From Bacillota bacterium (GTDB lineage Bacteria; Bacillota; Clostridia; Oscillospirales; Acutalibacteraceae): a stretch of 6,056 bases of DNA. Shown here piece after piece: positions 5,627-6,056 of the stretch (the first letter of the stretch is position 1; each line of letters opens with the position of its first letter). The stretch lies in contig JAEZWL010000213.1 in the NCBI GenBank assembly GCA_023420245.1, forward strand, positions 1-6,056, written 5' to 3'. Under the pieces are notes generated by a model. It was not told where the DNA came from. It did no database searches and saw only the letters and a program-made list of their open reading frames with translations. The position numbers and the translations under genes are program-made.

Positions 5627-5639
5627 TTTAAGATAACAA
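5611..5639 (-). promoter_or_regulatory. Promoter of the flippase-like gene (extended -10)
   Basis: On the minus strand, -35 TTGTTA (5634-5639), a 17-bp spacer and -10 TATAAT (5611-5616), preceded by TGA to give the extended -10 form TGnTATAAT. The start of transcription should be near 5604, giving a leader of about 40 nt. Confidence 0.8.
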
Positions 5640-5667
5640 GAAATTCATTGCCAGGCTATGGAGAAAA

Positions 5668-5717
5668 ATATGGAGCCGGGTGGATGTTCGCATCTCCCGA
5701 CTCCATATTCCTGTTTT
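5668..5717. terminator. Bidirectional terminator hairpin between flippase and membrane-protein genes
   Basis: ATATGGAG (5668-5675) pairs with CTCCATAT (5701-5708). Inside, after a mismatch, CGGG pairs with CCCG, and then GATG pairs with CATC around a TTCG loop. The minus-strand transcript continues into TTTTT directly after the stem (5664-5668, sharing the stem's last T). The plus strand has TTTTT at 5713-5717. It lies about 40 nt after the stop of the minus-strand gene ending at 5750, which it most likely terminates. The flippase promoter begins about 30 nt further on. Confidence 0.8.
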
Positions 5718-5749
5718 TAATTGCAAAGTAACGTTTGATTCCGCACCTG

Positions 5750-6056
5750 CTAATTCTTCAGCTTTCCCTGAACATGATTTTTGACCAGCGCCTTGCGGAC
5801 GGCCAGAAACAGCGGAATGGAAACTACGTCGGCGATGACCGCGTTCGTCAGGGTCGTTGCCGCTTTGATTGCAATTTTCGCGTTGATAACCGGAAGCGCC
5901 GAACCGATCAGCAGTTCCTTTGCATAGGAATAGCCAAGGTACAACGCGCAGTAGGTCAGCGAACCGCAAACCGCCGCAATAATCAGCCGAGATAGCTTGC
6001 TTGCCGTTTTATCGCCGCCGTAAGCGATAATGCCGCAGACAAAAGCCATCAGGAAT
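5750..6056 (-). CDS. Probable ECF transporter S component, C-terminal part (partial, runs off window)
   Basis: The frame is open from the window edge to TAG at 5750-5752. About 102 residues are visible. The ATG at 6049 is probably internal, since the frame continues upstream (F-L before M) as part of a hydrophobic helix. Three hydrophobic stretches are seen: FLMAFVCGIIAYG at the edge, LIIAAVCGSLTYCALYLGYS and a C-terminal helix around TTLTNAVIADVVSIPLFLAV, ending in a Lys-rich tail. The order (helix, short polar loop, R-hydrophobic-AAV-G, then a Y-rich helix ending KELLIG, then T/N-A-V-I-A) resembles substrate-binding S components of energy-coupling factor vitamin importers. These take up a vitamin or related compound together with a shared EcfT-EcfA-EcfA' module, often encoded elsewhere. 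The substrate cannot be assigned. Another small multi-helix membrane protein is possible. Confidence 0.6.
   Translation of the reverse strand, partial: FLMAFVCGIIAYGGDKTASKLSRLIIAAVCGSLTYCALYLGYSYAKELLIGSALPVINAKIAIKAATTLTNAVIADVVSIPLFLAVRKALVKNHVQGKLKN

Noticed and set aside
1..6056. CRISPR arrays, tRNA or rRNA genes, insertion sequences, phage or defence genes
   Set aside because: None seen on either strand: no regularly spaced repeats, no terminal inverted repeats with a transposase frame, and all sizeable real frames are transport or regulatory genes.

Overview
The window looks like a chromosomal segment of a Bacillota (Firmicutes) species, most likely a mid-GC Clostridia member of the ruminococcal/oscillospiral type. 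This is inferred from strong AAGGAG-type ribosome binding sites, consensus sigma-A promoters with A/T-rich surroundings, a lipoprotein-type (not periplasmic) amino-acid binding protein, a MarR/ABC-exporter operon and an ECF-type S component. No phage, insertion sequence, CRISPR or RNA gene was found. The proteins belong to well-known families; the least ordinary material is the non-coding DNA between positions 1268 and 1671.

Left part (1-1413, minus strand): a MarR-family regulator is followed, with a 7-nt overlap, by an ABC exporter half-transporter that runs off the window edge. Its promoter lies at 1385-1413. An AT-rich repeated palindromic element (1347-1381) covers the expected start of transcription and is the probable autoregulatory operator. 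The leader RNA then carries two adjacent hairpins, the second followed by a U-tract.

Central part (1489-4240, plus strand): a perfect TTGACA-17-TATAAT promoter drives a three-gene polar amino-acid importer: lipoprotein binding protein, one permease (presumably a homodimer) and a GlnQ/HisP-type ATPase whose start overlaps the permease end. The roughly 150-nt leader contains a terminator-like hairpin (1552-1592) and a perfect 14-bp hairpin (1623-1653) directly before the Shine-Dalgarno. The right arm of the first hairpin can alternatively pair with the Shine-Dalgarno itself. That suggests a regulated leader (attenuator or translational switch) that I could not assign to a known riboswitch class. 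Two consecutive hairpins at 4174-4240 end the operon and also serve the convergent gene.

Right part (4249-6056, minus strand): a monocistronic Wzx/MOP-superfamily flippase-like membrane protein has its own extended -10 promoter (5611-5639). Upstream of it, a bidirectional terminator hairpin (5668-5708) separates it from the 3' part of a multi-helix membrane protein that resembles an ECF transporter S component. All five transport-related loci handle small molecules or lipid-linked substrates at the membrane. They are separate transcription units, and nothing here shows that they form one system.
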